Of a stretch of 64,000 bases of DNA, positions 16,926 to 25,920 are shown piece after piece. Below the pieces are notes generated by a model that ran no database searches, was not told the origin of the DNA, and was given only the letters and a program-made list of their open reading frames with translations. The stretch is from DATHTK01 sp035463295. GTDB taxonomy: Bacteria > Actinomycetota > Rubrobacteria > Rubrobacterales > Rubrobacteraceae. The position numbers and the translations under genes were made by a program. The stretch is from the NCBI GenBank assembly GCA_035463295.1, contig DATHTK010000094.1, positions 1-64,000 on the forward strand. The letters run 5' to 3'. The stretch's first letter is position 1. Each line of letters begins with the position of its first letter.

Positions 16926-19478
16926 TTGAGCCAGCTCGGTATACCAAAAACCTACGACCACCGCGCCGTAGAGGGCCGGATCTACGCCGAGTGGGAGCGC
17001 CGCGGCGCCTTCGATGCCGACCCGAATCCCCGCAAAGAGCCCTATTGCATCGTGTTGCCCCCGCCAAACGTCACCGGCGCGCTTCACATGGGCCACGCTC
17101 TGAACGGCGCGATCCAGGATACCCTCACCCGGCGCGCCCGCATGAAGGGCTACGACGCCCTGTGGCTGCCGGGCGTGGACCACGCTTCCATCGCCCTCCA
17201 GAACGTCGTCGAGCGCAAGCTATTGCGCGAGGAGGGCAAGAGCCGGTGGGATGTCGGCCGCGAGGAGTTCGTCGAGCGCTGCCGGCATTTCGCGGAGGAC
17301 GCGCGCTCGCAGATCCTCGGCCAGCTCAAGCGCCTCGGGGCCTCCGTCGACTGGCGCCGGCTGCGCTACACCATGGACGACGACTACGTGGACGCCGTCC
17401 TAACGGCGTTTATCGAGCTCTACGAGGCGGGCCTCATCTACCGCGGCAACCGGATCGTCAACTGGTGCCCCCATGACCGCTCCGCGATCTCCGACCTCGA
17501 GGTGAACTACGAGGAGGTGAACGGACGCCTCTACGGCCTCCGTTATCCCTTCGTGGACGGCAGGGGCGCCGGACCCGACGGTAGAGCGTACGTCCAGGTC
17601 TTCTCGACCCGTCCCGAGACCATGCTCGGCGACGTAGCGCTCGTCGTCAACCCCGACGACGAGCGCTACACGGACCTCGTCGGACGGCGCGTCGTGATCC
17701 CGTTCGTCGAGCGTGAGATAGAGATCTTCGCCGACGAGTACGTCGACCCGTCTTTCGGCACCGGCGTCCTCAAGGTGACGCCGGCCCACGACCCGAACGA
17801 CTTCGAGATCGGCGGTCGGCACGGCCTCGAACCCGTCAACGTCCTGGAGCGCGACGGCACGATCAACGCGCACGGCGGCCCCTTCGCCGGTATGACCCGG
17901 GAAGAGGCCCGCAGGGCCGTCGTACAGGGTCTCGACGAGCGTGGATTGCTCGGCGAGGTAGAGGACTACCGCCACCGGGTCGGGCACTGCGACCGGTGCG
18001 GCACCATCATCGAGCCCTGGCTCTCCGAGCAGTGGTGGGTGGATATGAAGGTGCTCGCCGCGCCCGCCATTGAGGCGTTGAATAGCGGGGAGATCACCGT
18101 CTACCCGGACTCCTGGCGCCGGGAGACGATTCGCTGGCTCGAAGGCATCCACGACTGGAACGTCTCGCGCCAGCTCTGGTGGGGCCACCGCATCCCGGTC
18201 TGGTACGGTCCCGACGGCGACGCCGTCGCCTCGAAGGAGTCGCCGGGCGAGGGCTATGAGCAGGACCCGGACATACTGGATACCTGGTTCTCCAGCGGCC
18301 TGTGGCCCTTCGCCACGCTCGGGTGGCCCAAAGAGACCGAGGACCTCGCGTACTTCTACCCGACGAGCCTCCTCTCTACGGCGCGTGAGATCATGTACCT
18401 CTGGGTGGCGCGCATGATAATGATGGGTCTCCGCTTCCGCGGCGAGGTTCCCTTCGAGAAGGTGAACGTCCACTCCATCGTGCTCGCCGAGGACGGCACG
18501 AAGATGAGCAAGTCGAAGGGGAACACGATAGACCCCCTCGTGCTGATAGAGGAGTACGGCGCCGACGCCGTCCGCTTCGGTCTCCTCTACCAGTCCTCGA
18601 CCCAGGACTTCGCCTACTCCTACGAACGGGCCGACCTCGGACGCAGCTTCGTCACCAAGCTCTGGAACGCGACGCGCTTCGTGCTCGCCTATGACAACGA
18701 GGGCGAGGAGCCTCGCGAGACCTCCCCGGCGGACCGTTGGATCCTCTCTGAGTTCAACCGCACGGTCCGCGATTACGACGCTCTCCTCGAGGAGTGCGAG
18801 TTCTCCGAGGCGATGCGCCTGCTCTACGGCTTCGCGTGGAACCAGTTCGCCGACTGGTACATCGAGATAGCGAAGGCCGCCCCTTCGCCCGCCACACCAC
18901 GCATCTTGCGCGAGGTCTTTCTCGGGACCCTAGAGCTCCTGCACCCGGTGATGCCCTTCGCGACCGAGGAGATGGCGCGCGTGCTCGGCGAAAGGGAGCT
19001 GCTCGTACGCCACTCCTTCCCCCGGTACGAAGCTTCGCTCGAGGACGAGGGGGCCGACCGGTTGCTCGACCGCACCAAGCGCGCCGTCTCGGCCGTGCGC
19101 TCCTTCCGGGCGGAGTCGAAAGTCGAGGGCGACCTCGAAGGACGCGTCTCGGGCGAGGTGGACCTCTCGGTCTTCGGCGCCCTCGCGGGCGTAAAGACCG
19201 TCGAGTCCCCCGACGGCGCAGCGAAAGCGACCCTCCCGGCTGGGGACGCCGTCGTCGAGCTGGTCCTGAGCGAGGAGCTCCGCCGCGGCGAGATCGAACG
19301 TTTGCGGAAGGAGATCTCCCGCGTCGAGCGCGAGGTGGAGCGCGCCCGTGCCAAGCTCGCAAACGAGAAGTTCGTCGCGAAGGCGCCGGCCGCCATCGTC
19401 TCCGGCGAGCGCGAGAAGCTCGACGTCAACACGCGGATGCTAGAGACGCTGATCCGCCGGCTCGACGAGTATCTCTAG
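16926..19478 (+). CDS. valS: Valyl-tRNA synthetase
   Basis: A class I aminoacyl-tRNA synthetase of 850 residues that charges tRNA-Val. The ATP-binding motif is HMGHALN (a HIGH variant, about residue 56), and KMSKSKGN begins at about residue 526. The editing domain lies between them (about 190-330) with FSTRPETMLGDVAL and VTPAHDPNDFEIG. A C-terminal coiled coil (RKEISRVEREVERARAKL) binds tRNA. It starts at TTG 16926, 10 bases after the clpX stop. No T-box leader can lie in so short a gap, so it likely depends on the upstream transcript. Confidence 0.96.
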   Translation: MSQLGIPKTYDHRAVEGRIYAEWERRGAFDADPNPRKEPYCIVLPPPNVTGALHMGHALNGAIQDTLTRRARMKGYDALWLPGVDHASIALQNVVERKLLREEGKSRWDVGREEFVERCRHFAEDARSQILGQLKRLGASVDWRRLRYTMDDDYVDAVLTAFIELYEAGLIYRGNRIVNWCPHDRSAISDLEVNYEEVNGRLYGLRYPFVDGRGAGPDGRAYVQVFSTRPETMLGDVALVVNPDDERYTDLVGRRVVIPFVEREIEIFADEYVDPSFGTGVLKVTPAHDPNDFEIGGRHGLEPVNVLERDGTINAHGGPFAGMTREEARRAVVQGLDERGLLGEVEDYRHRVGHCDRCGTIIEPWLSEQWWVDMKVLAAPAIEALNSGEITVYPDSWRRETIRWLEGIHDWNVSRQLWWGHRIPVWYGPDGDAVASKESPGEGYEQDPDILDTWFSSGLWPFATLGWPKETEDLAYFYPTSLLSTAREIMYLWVARMIMMGLRFRGEVPFEKVNVHSIVLAEDGTKMSKSKGNTIDPLVLIEEYGADAVRFGLLYQSSTQDFAYSYERADLGRSFVTKLWNATRFVLAYDNEGEEPRETSPADRWILSEFNRTVRDYDALLEECEFSEAMRLLYGFAWNQFADWYIEIAKAAPSPATPRILREVFLGTLELLHPVMPFATEEMARVLGERELLVRHSFPRYEASLEDEGADRLLDRTKRAVSAVRSFRAESKVEGDLEGRVSGEVDLSVFGALAGVKTVESPDGAAKATLPAGDAVVELVLSEELRRGEIERLRKEISRVEREVERARAKLANEKFVAKAPAAIVSGEREKLDVNTRMLETLIRRLDEYL

Positions 19479-19524
19479 CTCGAAGGACCCCTGCGCCGGA
19501 TTCCGATCCGCGGGCTTCGCCCGG

Positions 19525-20736
19525 GTGAGCGGAGAGCTCGACCGCCGCCGCCACGTTACCCTGGGTCTCGACCGCGTGCGGGAACTCCTCTCCCTCCTCG
19601 GTGAGCCCCACCGCCGCCTCCGCATCGTTCAGGTCGTCGGTACCAACGGCAAAGGCACGACGGCCGTCTCTCTCGCGGCGGCGCTCGAGGCGGCCGGTCA
19701 GCGTGCGGGCGTCTACCTCTCCCCGCACGTACTCTCGTACACCGAGCGGGTCGTGCTCCGCGGCGAGCCCGTCTCCGAGGAGACCTTCGCCGCTGCGATG
19801 GGGGAGGCTATCGACGTCGCCGATGCGCACGGTGTGACCGCCTCGCAGTTCGAGCTGCTCACCGCCGGGGCGCTGAAGCTCTTCGCCGGCGAGGGGCTCT
19901 CCTGGGCGGTGCTCGAGGCAGGGCTCGGCGCCCGCCACGATGCGACAACCGCCGCCCTACCAGATACCGTCGTCCTGACCAACGTCGGGCTCGACCACAC
20001 GGAGTTCCTGGGGCATACGGTCGAGGAGATCTCGGCCGAAAAGCTCGCGAGCCTCGCCGCCGGCGCCACCCTCGTCCTCGGTACCGACGACCCGCGCGTC
20101 GTCTCCCTCGCTCGCAAGAGGTGCGAGGAGGTAGGGGCGCGCCTGTTCGAGGCCGCGCGTGAGCCGGATAGAGCGCTCCCTCCAGGCACGATTCTGCCGC
20201 CTTACGCGCTCCGCGACGCGCGGCTCGGGATGCTAGCGGCGGAGGAACTGCTGGGACGCCGGTTGAGCCGGGCCGAGCGGTCGCGAGCCGTTCGCGCGCC
20301 GACGGGCGCGCTGCCGGGGCGGTTCGAGCTGCATGAGGTTCGTGGGGTGCCGGTGGTCGTGGATGGCGGGCACAACCCGACCGGGGTGGCGGCGGCGCTG
20401 GAGGGGGTAAGAGGGGCCTTCGGAGAGAGGCCGCTGGCCGTTGTCTTCGGTGCCTTGCGAGACAAGGACGTCGGAAGTATGCTTACCGCGTTAAAAAACG
20501 AGGCTCACCTACTCGTGCTGACGCGCCCGGACGGAGACCGGGGCGCGGACCCCGCGGGCGTCGAGCGCGAGTACGGCCCGAGAGACCGCGAAGGGAGACC
20601 GGCCCTGGTAGCTGAAGACGCCGTCAGAGCACTCGAACTCGCCGTGGAAGAGGCGCGGGCGTCGAACGGCGTGGCGCTGGTCGTGGGCTCCCTGTATACA
20701 GCCGCTCCCGTGCTCAGGCGGCTGCGTGAGGAATAA
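19525..20736 (+). CDS. folC: Folylpolyglutamate synthase / dihydrofolate synthase
   Basis: An ATP-dependent Mur-ligase-family enzyme of 403 residues that adds glutamate to folates, and dihydropteroate if bifunctional. The P-loop VGTNGKGTTAVSLAAAL lies near residue 38, followed by GVYLSPHV, TNVGLDHTEFLG, and the C-terminal domain starting GRFELHEVRGVPVVVDGGHNP. GTG 19525 gives a slightly short N-terminus, which is usual for high-GC relatives. The valS-folC order is common in bacteria. The last codons overlap the start of a small ORF. Confidence 0.92.
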   Translation: MSGELDRRRHVTLGLDRVRELLSLLGEPHRRLRIVQVVGTNGKGTTAVSLAAALEAAGQRAGVYLSPHVLSYTERVVLRGEPVSEETFAAAMGEAIDVADAHGVTASQFELLTAGALKLFAGEGLSWAVLEAGLGARHDATTAALPDTVVLTNVGLDHTEFLGHTVEEISAEKLASLAAGATLVLGTDDPRVVSLARKRCEEVGARLFEAAREPDRALPPGTILPPYALRDARLGMLAAEELLGRRLSRAERSRAVRAPTGALPGRFELHEVRGVPVVVDGGHNPTGVAAALEGVRGAFGERPLAVVFGALRDKDVGSMLTALKNEAHLLVLTRPDGDRGADPAGVEREYGPRDREGRPALVAEDAVRALELAVEEARASNGVALVVGSLYTAAPVLRRLREE

Positions 20737-20827
20737 GGTTGTCTGGACGCTCGCCGCTGCGCTCGTGGCCGTCGCCATCGTGTCTTTTATACTCGGCTAC
20801 GTGCTGATGGTAAGGTTTCTCCTATGA
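20726..20827 (+). CDS. 33-residue single-pass membrane protein (small ORF)
   Basis: GTG 20726 opens a frame of 33 residues with a basic start (RNKVVW), one hydrophobic segment of about 20 residues (TLAAALVAVAIVSFILGYVL), and a short basic end (MVRFLL). It overlaps the end of folC by 11 bases, and its TGA overlaps the ATG of the next gene (ATGA). Stop-start overlaps on both sides suggest it is translated as part of the operon. The -10-like bases near 20790 lie inside the ORF. Function is unknown. Confidence 0.5.
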   Translation: MRNKVVWTLAAALVAVAIVSFILGYVLMVRFLL

Positions 20828-21321
20828 GCTTTACGGTCTTGTTGCAGGCGCAGGACTCCGACCCGTTCCAGGTCATCACCAACTTCCTTGAGAGTCCCGT
20901 GCTGCGCATCGGCGGCCAGCTCGTCTTGCTCCTCTTCATCGCGCTGTGGATAGCGCTCGTCTACTGGACCTACACCGACGCGAGCCGCCGCGGCGCTTTG
21001 AGCATCCTCTGGGGGATAGTGGCGGTCATATTCCCGTACGTGGGGACGCTGATATACCTGATCGTGCGCCCCCCCGAGTTTCTGGCCGAGTCGCGCGAGC
21101 GCGAGCTGGAGCTTGCGGTACTCGAGCGGGAACTCAGGAGCAACATCCATCTGTGTCCGAACTGCCGCAACCTGATAGAGAAGGACTTCCTGGTCTGCCC
21201 GGTGTGCAACTGGGAACTGAAGAAGCCCTGCGTGAACTGCGAGAGGCCCATGAACATGGAGTGGGAGACGTGCCCTTACTGCGGCACCGACCAGCGCAGC
21301 GGGAAGAAGATCGGCTGGTAA
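20824..21321 (+). CDS. Membrane protein with two zinc ribbons
   Basis: A protein of 165 residues. The N-terminus is hydrophobic, with two membrane segments at about residues 29-50 and 60-80. A charged linker (ESRERELELAVLERELRSN) leads to cysteine pairs CPNC, CPVC, CVNC and CPYC, forming two double-zinc-ribbon-like modules. Proteins with this plan are frequent in Rubrobacter-like genomes, but I know of no defined role. It lies between folC and ndk and is probably co-transcribed with both. The start ATG overlaps the stop of the 33-residue ORF. Confidence 0.8.
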   Translation: MSFTVLLQAQDSDPFQVITNFLESPVLRIGGQLVLLLFIALWIALVYWTYTDASRRGALSILWGIVAVIFPYVGTLIYLIVRPPEFLAESRERELELAVLERELRSNIHLCPNCRNLIEKDFLVCPVCNWELKKPCVNCERPMNMEWETCPYCGTDQRSGKKIGW

Positions 21322-21332
21322 GAGGAGGCGTT

Positions 21333-21734
21333 TTGGAGCAGACCCTGGTTTTGGTCAAAGGTGACGGTGTGCGCCGCCGCCTTGTAGGCGAGATCATCTG
21401 TCGCATAGAGAACAAGGGGCTGGACATCCGGACCCTGCAGCTCATGGAGGTGAGCCAGGAGCTCGCCGAGGAGCACTACGCCGAGCACCGCGAGAAGCCC
21501 TTTTTCGGCGAGCTCGTCGAGTTCATAACCTCGACCCCCGTCGTCGCGATGAGGGTGGAGGGCGAGGGCGCCATAAAGGCGGTGCGCAACCTGATGGGCG
21601 CCACCAACCCCGCAGAGGCCGCCCCCGGTACCATCCGGGGCGACCTGGCCCTGAGCATGCCCGACAACCTGGTCCACGGCTCGGACTCCCCGGAGAGCGC
21701 CGCCCGCGAGCTCGGCCTCTTTTTCGGCGACTAG
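21333..21734 (+). CDS. ndk: Nucleoside diphosphate kinase
   Basis: A protein of 133 residues that balances NTP pools by phosphate transfer through a phospho-histidine. Marks are TLVLVKGDGV (normally VKPDGV), LVGEIICRIENKGL, EEHYAEHREKPFF, VVAMRVEGEGAI, GATNPAEAAPGTIRGD, and the active-site His in NLVHGSDSPESA. TTG 21333 is chosen because AGGAGG lies about 5 bases upstream and the protein then begins exactly where the family does. The Pro-to-Gly change beside the conserved Lys is unusual but not disabling. Confidence 0.95.
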   Translation: MEQTLVLVKGDGVRRRLVGEIICRIENKGLDIRTLQLMEVSQELAEEHYAEHREKPFFGELVEFITSTPVVAMRVEGEGAIKAVRNLMGATNPAEAAPGTIRGDLALSMPDNLVHGSDSPESAARELGLFFGD

Positions 21735-21748
21735 CGGACCCGCCGGAC

Positions 21749-22351
21749 GTGTCCTTCGTCCTCGCCTCCGAGTCGGCCCGACGCGTGAATCTCCTGCGTG
21801 CCGCCGGCTACGACTTCGAGACCCGAAAGAGCGGCTTCCCCGAGGTTGTCCTCGCGCGACCTGGAGAGACCGTCGAGGCGAACGCCCGCGGAAAGGCGCT
21901 GGCGGTCGCCAGCGCCTTGAACGGCGCCGGCCGCCCTGTTCTCGCCGCGGACACGGTCGTCTACTCGCCGGACCTCCCGGCCGGCGAGCGCATCCTCGGC
22001 CAGGCGCGCACCGAAGGCGACGTGCGGCGCATGCTCGGACTCCTCCGCGGGCGTATCCACGAGGTCTACTCCGGGGTCGCCGTCGTGCGCGGCGGTGAGG
22101 TCTCCGTCCGCCACGCCGTCACGAACGTGCGGATGCGAGTCTTCGGCGAGGAGGAGCTCGCCGCCTACGCGCGAGACGGCGACGGGGTCGGCAAGGCCGG
22201 CGGCTACGCCATCCAGGGCGGAGCAGCGGGGTTTGTAGAGTGGATAGGGGGCGACTACACGAACGTCGTAGGCCTACCGCTCGCCCTGACCTCTCGTCTC
22301 CTCAAGGCCGCCGGGGTGCGCCCCCTTCGGCCGCCGATCCCAGGCTCGTAG
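21749..22351 (+). CDS. maf: Maf-like nucleotide pyrophosphatase
   Basis: A protein of 200 residues of the Maf/HAM1 superfamily, which hydrolyses non-canonical or modified nucleoside triphosphates. It begins FVLASESARRVNLLRAAGY (usual ILASxSPRRxxLL), has AADTVVYSP as the acidic metal-binding block, and ends with GKAGGYAIQGGAAGFVEWIGGDYTNVVGLPL. GTG 21749 is the start, 14 bases after ndk. The stop at 22349-22351 lies inside a truncated copy of the radC 5' end, suggesting maf and radC were once directly adjacent. Confidence 0.92.
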   Translation: MSFVLASESARRVNLLRAAGYDFETRKSGFPEVVLARPGETVEANARGKALAVASALNGAGRPVLAADTVVYSPDLPAGERILGQARTEGDVRRMLGLLRGRIHEVYSGVAVVRGGEVSVRHAVTNVRMRVFGEEELAAYARDGDGVGKAGGYAIQGGAAGFVEWIGGDYTNVVGLPLALTSRLLKAAGVRPLRPPIPGS

Positions 22352-22412
22352 ACACAGAGAGCCGTCGCTACGCCGTAAAGCGGCTCCCCCCGGAGCTCCG
22401 CCCCCGCGAGCG
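22348..22412 (+). repeat. Truncated direct copy of the radC 5' end
   Basis: These 65 bases match 25933-25997, the first 22 codons of radC, with 7 mismatches (58 of 65 identical by hand count). The shared coding is RRY..K.LPPELRPRER. After 22412 the similarity stops and the frame ends at a TGA (22436-22438). The pair of copies bounds the insert at 22413-25932. Confidence 0.8.
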
Positions 22413-22606
22413 TGACGGTCTATCAGGGGCCCCGTGATCCCTTTCCCACGGCATTCATCGCCGATTCATCGGCCTCCGTCAAGATAGTCGGGATGGTGGA
22501 CTTGAAAGCCCCACAGGAAGTACCACGGGATCAGGAACCCAGTAGACGACCACCGTTGCGAGACAGGCTGTGGGCGCGTACGGGGCTCGGCGACAAGACG
22601 CTGTGA

Positions 22607-23434
22607 GACTTGCTACAGCTGCTCGTGGTCCCGCTTGCGCTCGCCGCCCTCGGGTTCTGGTTCACGGCCCAGCAAGAGGTGCGCCAGCACGAGTTAGAGG
22701 AGCAGCGCGCTCGGATAGAACGGGAGATACAGGATCAACGCGCTCAACAGTCGATGTTGCAGGCGTACCTCGACCAGATGGGCGTCCTACTGCTCGACCG
22801 AAGCCTGCGCGCGGCTGACGAGAGCAGTGACGTGAGCAGGTTCGCGCGAGCGCGGACGCTGGTAGTGCTCGATGCACTGGATGCGTCTCGCCAGGAGAGG
22901 GTGTTGAGGTTTCTGAACGAGGCGGGGTTGCTGAGGGCTGCGCCGCCCGAGGACCAACCCGTCATAACCCTCAAGTACGCCAAGATGCCTGGCGTCGAAC
23001 TCCCGCACCGCATTCTCTTGAAGGGCGCCAACTTGCAGCAGGCCGACCCTTCCAGGTCGAACCTCGCCTACATTGATTTCAGAGGCACATATCTGGCCGG
23101 CGCCCATTTAGAAGGCGCCAACCTTCGGGGCGCTAACATGGAAGGTGCCGACCTCAGCGGGGCGTTTCTGGAGGGTGCCGACCTTCGTGAGGCAAATCTC
23201 ACCAGTGTCGATCTGAGCAATGCCGAGGAACTCTGGGAGAGAGGCACCAGACTCTGGGAGAGAGGAGCTGGCCTTGGCGATGTCGACCTTCGCGACGCCG
23301 ACCTTAGCGGCGCTGACCTGACCAATGTCAACCTTGGCGGAGCTGATCTGAGAGGCGCCATCGTCACCGACGGGCAACTTGCCAAGTGCAAGTCCCTCGA
23401 AGGCGCGATCTTGCCCGACGGATCAAAGCACTGA
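22607..23434 (+). CDS. Pentapeptide-repeat membrane protein, N-terminus interrupted by TGA
   Basis: The intact part starts at TTG 22610 and gives 274 residues: a membrane segment (LLQLLVVPLALAALGFWF), a coiled coil (about 25-50), a conserved middle (SMLQAYLDQMGVLLLDRSLR, ARTLVVLDALD), then about 22 pentapeptide repeats of the A(D/N)LxG type forming a beta-helix. Upstream in the same frame, 22412-22606 reads RDRLWARTGLGDKTL and then TGA, continuing DLLQLLVV. Relatives known to me read KTLWDWL here, so TGG has probably become TGA. Re-initiation at TTG 22610 would still give a membrane protein. A 21-base duplication (23231 and 23252, LWERGTR/LWERGAG) breaks the repeat register. Confidence 0.7.
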   Translation, partial: DLLQLLVVPLALAALGFWFTAQQEVRQHELEEQRARIEREIQDQRAQQSMLQAYLDQMGVLLLDRSLRAADESSDVSRFARARTLVVLDALDASRQERVLRFLNEAGLLRAAPPEDQPVITLKYAKMPGVELPHRILLKGANLQQADPSRSNLAYIDFRGTYLAGAHLEGANLRGANMEGADLSGAFLEGADLREANLTSVDLSNAEELWERGTRLWERGAGLGDVDLRDADLSGADLTNVNLGGADLRGAIVTDGQLAKCKSLEGAILPDGSKH

Positions 23435-24453
23435 TAGTAGATCCTTGTGGGCACAACCTGTCGGTGCCTCTGATTACCGTGTGTTGTGCCTTGTCTACTA
23501 CCTTGCTCGGCGCGTGTGAGGTGGCTATTGTTCCACGCGCAGGCCGACAACCACGAGTCCGAGACCGGCAACCATCGCAGTCAAGAAGGCGAGTATCTCG
23601 CCGGTCAACGCCCAGCTGAGGAGGCAGACCAGGTTAGCCGCAAGAAATGGTCCTACCTCGTGCCAACCCCCAGAAGACCGCGTCCGCCGCCTTCGTCGCC
23701 GTTGTCGTCTCCGCCCCACCCGGCAAGTATGATGGGTTGGCTCTGACATATCTAATTCGTCGGGGCCGATCCGGGTGTCCGAGAACACAAGAGCCGTGCA
23801 CCGGAAGCTCCGAAGACCGGGCAGGCAGATGAATTAACGTCATTTGCGTCACCCTCCTTGACGAGCTGTCCCCGGAGGTCCAATCGCAGCCTCAGTCATG
23901 GTCCGGGGACATCCTGTTCCGGCGGTGCCGCCGAGCGTACCGATATGAACCTCTGAAGGCGGCGCATCGGTAGGGTGTGCCAGATGGAGCGGCGCAGTAG
24001 TTCGGTGCGAGACCCGAACTGCGAAGTCTCGCTCGAGGAGAGGGAACGAGAAGTACGTGAGGTCCGACAACAATCCTTGGGCGGCATAGGCGCATCACAT
24101 ACGTGGGGGCTAGCCAAGTGAAGAAGCTCTGTAAAGGATGGCGAGAGTGCGCTTGGGGGCCTCTTTCCCATGGCCATTCTCCAGGATCGACCCGGTCGCG
24201 TCCGGGTTGCGCGGGGTAGTCAGGGTTCATTTTGGCCTTCCAGTCGTGTATGATGCCGTCGTCACAAACAGTAGGTGGGTAGAGGCCAAGAGACTCGCTC
24301 TGACTTGCTTGGGCACCGAGGGCGAGAGGAGCTACTGGTGCAACCGGCTACCGGAGATCGCGACGATCTCGGTAGCCGACTTTGTGTTACTTGCTGGATG
24401 ATCATGTACAGGGATACAGGGACGAGAAATCCACGCTTGAGGTATCGTAGAGC
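23435..24453. other. Non-coding or degenerate stretch inside the insert
   Basis: About one kilobase with no gene I can support on the plus strand. The only coherent hydrophobic reading is a minus-strand frame at 23525-23788, listed separately with low confidence. No tRNA, integrase fragment or terminal repeat was recognised. Confidence 0.4.
23525..23749 (-). CDS. Possible small two-helix membrane protein
   Basis: The C-terminal 45 residues contain two hydrophobic stretches (FLAANLVCLLSWAL and ILAFLTAMVAGLGLVVVGL) that would form a membrane hairpin ending VEQ. The N-terminal part is low-complexity and arginine-rich (RRRQRRRRRRT). No ribosome binding site precedes ATG 23749. It may be a real small gene whose start is nearer the hydrophobic part, or chance. 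Confidence 0.25.
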   Translation of the reverse strand: MSEPTHHTCRVGRRRQRRRRRRTRSSGGWHEVGPFLAANLVCLLSWALTGEILAFLTAMVAGLGLVVVGLRVEQ

Positions 24454-25131
24454 ATGATCGAGTGGTTAAAGACGCGTTCATCGCTCACGAGAGCATCGGC
24501 GTACGCTGCCGCAACGATTTTGGCTTTCGCTCTGGCCACGGGCGTAGGCGCGACGGCAGCCCTCATGATTCAAGGGGGTCCATTCTTGCCCACGAGGGGG
24601 TCCCCTGGACCAGCTGGCGAGCGAGGCGACGCTTCTGACCGAAGCGGAGAAGTAACCACACGGTTACGACAAGAGGAGACCACCTCCGGACCAAAGGATG
24701 CCGCTCCCCGACAGGACGAAGCAGAGTACGAGCGAGAGGTCGGCGAGATACAAGCGGGCTCCGTAGAGACGTTCCTGGATACCCACGGCAAGCTGTTGCG
24801 CTACGATGCCCTAACGGCCGCTGACGTTGAAGAGATGCAAGACAATCAAGACACCCTCCAGCGTTACGTCGAGCAAGCCGGTGAGCTCGATCCTCCACAG
24901 AAGTACAGAGAGCAACACGAGGTGTTCCGCTCCGCTGTAGACGAGTTGAATGAGGCCGCCCGCCTGGCTCACGACCTGGCCGCCGACCCTACCACCGCCA
25001 CTCAGTCTGGGTTCGAGGAGTACGATCGTCACGTTGACGAGGCCGCTGCTTACCTCCAGCGGTCCAACGAGGCCCTGGATCGTGACTATAAGACCATCGA
25101 GGGTTTGCAGGAGGTCAACCCATTGTCGTAG
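24454..25131 (+). CDS. Hypothetical membrane-anchored helical protein
   Basis: A protein of 225 residues with an N-terminal membrane anchor or uncleaved signal (about 17-40), a short GSPGPAGERGD stretch that looks like a few collagen-type triplets, a polar linker, then a helical domain (about 85-220) rich in Glu, Gln and Leu. I do not recognise a family. It lies in the insert between maf and radC, next to another exported protein, so both may work at the cell surface. A TATCGT sequence 5 bases before the ATG could be a weak -10 box. Confidence 0.6.
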   Translation: MIEWLKTRSSLTRASAYAAATILAFALATGVGATAALMIQGGPFLPTRGSPGPAGERGDASDRSGEVTTRLRQEETTSGPKDAAPRQDEAEYEREVGEIQAGSVETFLDTHGKLLRYDALTAADVEEMQDNQDTLQRYVEQAGELDPPQKYREQHEVFRSAVDELNEAARLAHDLAADPTTATQSGFEEYDRHVDEAAAYLQRSNEALDRDYKTIEGLQEVNPLS

Positions 25132-25190
25132 CTCGACGCGTGCGCAGCGGGGAATGGCTCGGAAATGTAGGCGAGGGTCGAAAGGAGACG

Positions 25191-25796
25191 GTGGTGTTCA
25201 GGCTGAAGTGGATCGCTGGTGTCGTTCCGGGCGCCATGTTGCTGGCGTCTCTAGTTCTCGGTAGTGCCTTGGCTCGGGAAACGGGCGGCGTAGAGCTCCG
25301 ACTTACGCCGAGCCGCGACTCCGGGGTGAGTGGGGTTGCTACGCTTGTGGACGTCGAGCGCGGAGTTGAGGTCAAGTTGAGTATGAGGGGCTTGCCAGAA
25401 GCTGGCATCGAGCACATAAACCACATCCATGGGGGCGGAGCCTGTGCGGACGATCGCGCCGGCAGGACCGCGCCAGTGACTATACCCCTCAAGACCGTGG
25501 TAGCCAAAGACGACGGCTCGGGTACAGCCACCACTACTATCGAGGACGTGACGCTGGAGGAGTTGTTCGCCGACGATGAGGAGCGCTTCATACTATTGCA
25601 CGCCAAGACCCAAAAAGGCCAGGGAGTTCCCCCGGGCATCTCTTGTGCCGATTTTGTTTCGAGGTCGGGAGAGGGTGGCTTCGAGGCGCTGCCTGCGAGT
25701 GGCGGAACCCGCCCCGGGATGCTACTCGCTATCGTGGCATTCTCGGGCCTGGGCGCCATAGCGGGGTTGCTGGCACTGCAGCGACGCCTCACTTAG
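25191..25796 (+). CDS. Secreted protein with LPASGG sortase-like anchor
   Basis: A protein of 201 residues with a signal peptide (about 1-28, ending SALARE) and a beta-rich domain containing GIEHINHIHGGGACAD and HAKTQKGQGVPPGISCAD, which recalls CHRD or Cu/Zn-superoxide-dismutase-like folds (His pair, two Cys). A C-terminal sorting signal follows: LPASGG, a hydrophobic helix and the basic end QRRLT. GTG 25191 follows AAGGAG by 3-4 bases; GTG 25194 is also possible. The tail suggests covalent attachment to the wall by a sortase, although canonical LPxTG has Thr where this has Ser. No sortase gene is in the window. Confidence 0.7.
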   Translation: MVFRLKWIAGVVPGAMLLASLVLGSALARETGGVELRLTPSRDSGVSGVATLVDVERGVEVKLSMRGLPEAGIEHINHIHGGGACADDRAGRTAPVTIPLKTVVAKDDGSGTATTTIEDVTLEELFADDEERFILLHAKTQKGQGVPPGISCADFVSRSGEGGFEALPASGGTRPGMLLAIVAFSGLGAIAGLLALQRRLT

Positions 25797-25920
25797 CGGT
25801 CTCCAGGGGAGGACGCTCATCCGCCACGACTCTACTTGAAGCGGTCTCCGTGACGGGGATCGCCGCAGCGACTCGCGCCCTTCAGCCGGCCGCAGGCTAA
25901 CGCCTCAACCGCTGATCGCC

